Of a stretch of DNA of 22,375 nt, positions 21,831 to 22,375 are shown one piece after another. Made by a program: the position numbers and the translations under genes. The notes under the pieces are model-generated. The model saw nothing but the letters and a program-made list of their open reading frames with translations, ran no database searches and was not told the DNA's origin. Within the stretch, counting starts at the first letter, position 1, and each line of letters starts with the position of its first letter. The DNA comes from Candidatus Acetothermia bacterium (lineage in GTDB: Bacteria > Bipolaricaulota > Bipolaricaulia > Bipolaricaulales > Bipolaricaulaceae). The DNA lies in contig PUMC01000038.1 of assembly GCA_003552425.1 (NCBI GenBank), positions 1-22,375 on the forward strand, read 5' to 3'.

Positions 21831-22375
21831 GTGCGTCTCTCGCCCCGTGGGGAGTGGGCGCTTGGGTGGCTGGAGACGCTGGTCGTCGCCGGCGCTGCTG
21901 CTGCCTTGATCATCTCGTTCGTCACGGTGCGGATGACCGTACCCACCGGCTCGATGAACCCCACGATCGTCCCGGGTGACTCCTTCTTCGTCGATCGGAT
22001 CTCGTACTACTTCACCGAGCCCGATGTGGGTGACGTGATCGTGTTCTGGCAGCTGGAAGAGGGTCGCCTCACCTCCGTGACGGACGGCAGCCCCGCCGAC
22101 CAGGCGGGTCTGCGCGCCGGGGATTGGCTGGTCGCCCCACAGTACCCTGATACGGGTCTCGGAGGTGAACCCGTCCCCTCCCGGCGTACGCTGCATCAAC
22201 GCATCGAGGACGCTCAAGGGGGCGAACTCGAGGCTACGGTGTTGCGCGAGGGTGCGGGCATGCTTCGCACGACACTCAACGTGCCCCAGGACGCGCGTGA
22301 TCTCTCGGCACTCGGGATCGGCGCCTCGATCCGCCAAGTGCGGTATGTCAAGCGGCTGATCGCTGTCGGGGGGGA
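21831..22375 (+). CDS. lepB: Signal peptidase I with inserted PDZ-like domain, partial (C-terminus off the right edge)
   Basis: The frame open to the window edge has one membrane span (LETLVVAGAAAALIISFVTV), the catalytic-serine box VPTGSMNPTI (Ser41, counting from the GTG) and the catalytic-lysine box VRYVKRLIAVGG (Lys174). Ser and Lys are 133 residues apart, against about 40-55 in usual enzymes. Between them, residues about 74-155 read as a DegP-type PDZ domain: GRLTSVTDGSPADQAGLRAG, DWLV and LEATVLREGAGMLRTTLNVP. The enzyme should cleave signal peptides at the outer face of the membrane. The given start is the first conventional codon (GTG, poor ribosome binding site). The same frame continues upstream with a basic KQRRWGRRKKRKERK segment and an ACG at 21729 behind GAGGAGG, so the true start may be earlier. 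Confidence 0.88.
   Translation, partial: MRLSPRGEWALGWLETLVVAGAAAALIISFVTVRMTVPTGSMNPTIVPGDSFFVDRISYYFTEPDVGDVIVFWQLEEGRLTSVTDGSPADQAGLRAGDWLVAPQYPDTGLGGEPVPSRRTLHQRIEDAQGGELEATVLREGAGMLRTTLNVPQDARDLSALGIGASIRQVRYVKRLIAVGG

Noticed and set aside
21800..21900. ATG at 21800 with AAGGAG upstream as the signal peptidase start
   Set aside because: It is in a different frame from the serine and lysine boxes; using it would require a frameshift with no other support.

Overview
The window is a dense, GC-rich (roughly 60-65% by eye) bacterial chromosomal segment with short intergenic gaps, ATGA-type gene overlaps and frequent GTG starts. It carries core housekeeping genes and no phage, integrase, transposase or CRISPR array. 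The cell is probably diderm: one secreted protease ends in what looks like an outer-membrane beta-barrel. Gene content and the Thermotoga-like order rpsP-khpA-trmD-SPOUT methyltransferase-rplS suggest a deep-branching, mostly uncultured lineage. Bipolaricaulota (Acetothermia/OP1) is my guess from overall flavour, with low confidence.

Layout. (1) 1-1494, minus strand: a YggS-type PLP-homeostasis protein followed by an AmrS-type radical SAM enzyme that runs off the left edge. A perfect 22-bp inverted repeat brackets the divergent region 1461-1582. (2) 1616-4107, plus: transaldolase/fructose-6-phosphate aldolase overlapping a C-terminal-half transketolase, then a secreted BsuPI-domain protein. 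(3) 4108-4632: a 525-bp non-coding stretch full of strong stem-loops, ending in a perfect 24-bp palindrome just before the next gene. (4) 4633-7572, plus: a 979-aa MEDS-PAS-HD-GYP protein, a predicted cyclic-di-GMP phosphodiesterase. (5) 7647-16462, minus: reading leftward from a TATAAT box at 16506, corC/hlyC transporter, M1-type metalloprotease with a barrel-like C-terminus, pheT, tsaE, a tiny membrane peptide ORF, a NMT1/THI5-like solute-binding protein and a Nudix hydrolase. (6) 16620-22375, plus: accB-accC, ffh, rpsP, khpA, trmD, a TM1570-like SPOUT RNA methyltransferase, rplS and a partial signal peptidase I.

The right-hand block links fatty-acid carboxylation (biotin carrier plus biotin carboxylase) with protein targeting (Ffh), ribosome and tRNA maturation (S16, L19, TrmD, SPOUT enzyme) and secretion (signal peptidase I). 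Genes from ffh to rplS overlap or nearly touch, so they are very likely one transcription unit. The usual rimM between khpA and trmD is absent.

The most unusual observation is that the signal peptidase I carries a PDZ-like domain inserted between its catalytic serine and lysine. Others worth checking are the M1 protease with a predicted barrel tail, a non-canonical G3 motif in Ffh, a triple GGGAGGA repeat serving as the accB ribosome binding region, and the structured leader before the MEDS-PAS-HD-GYP gene.
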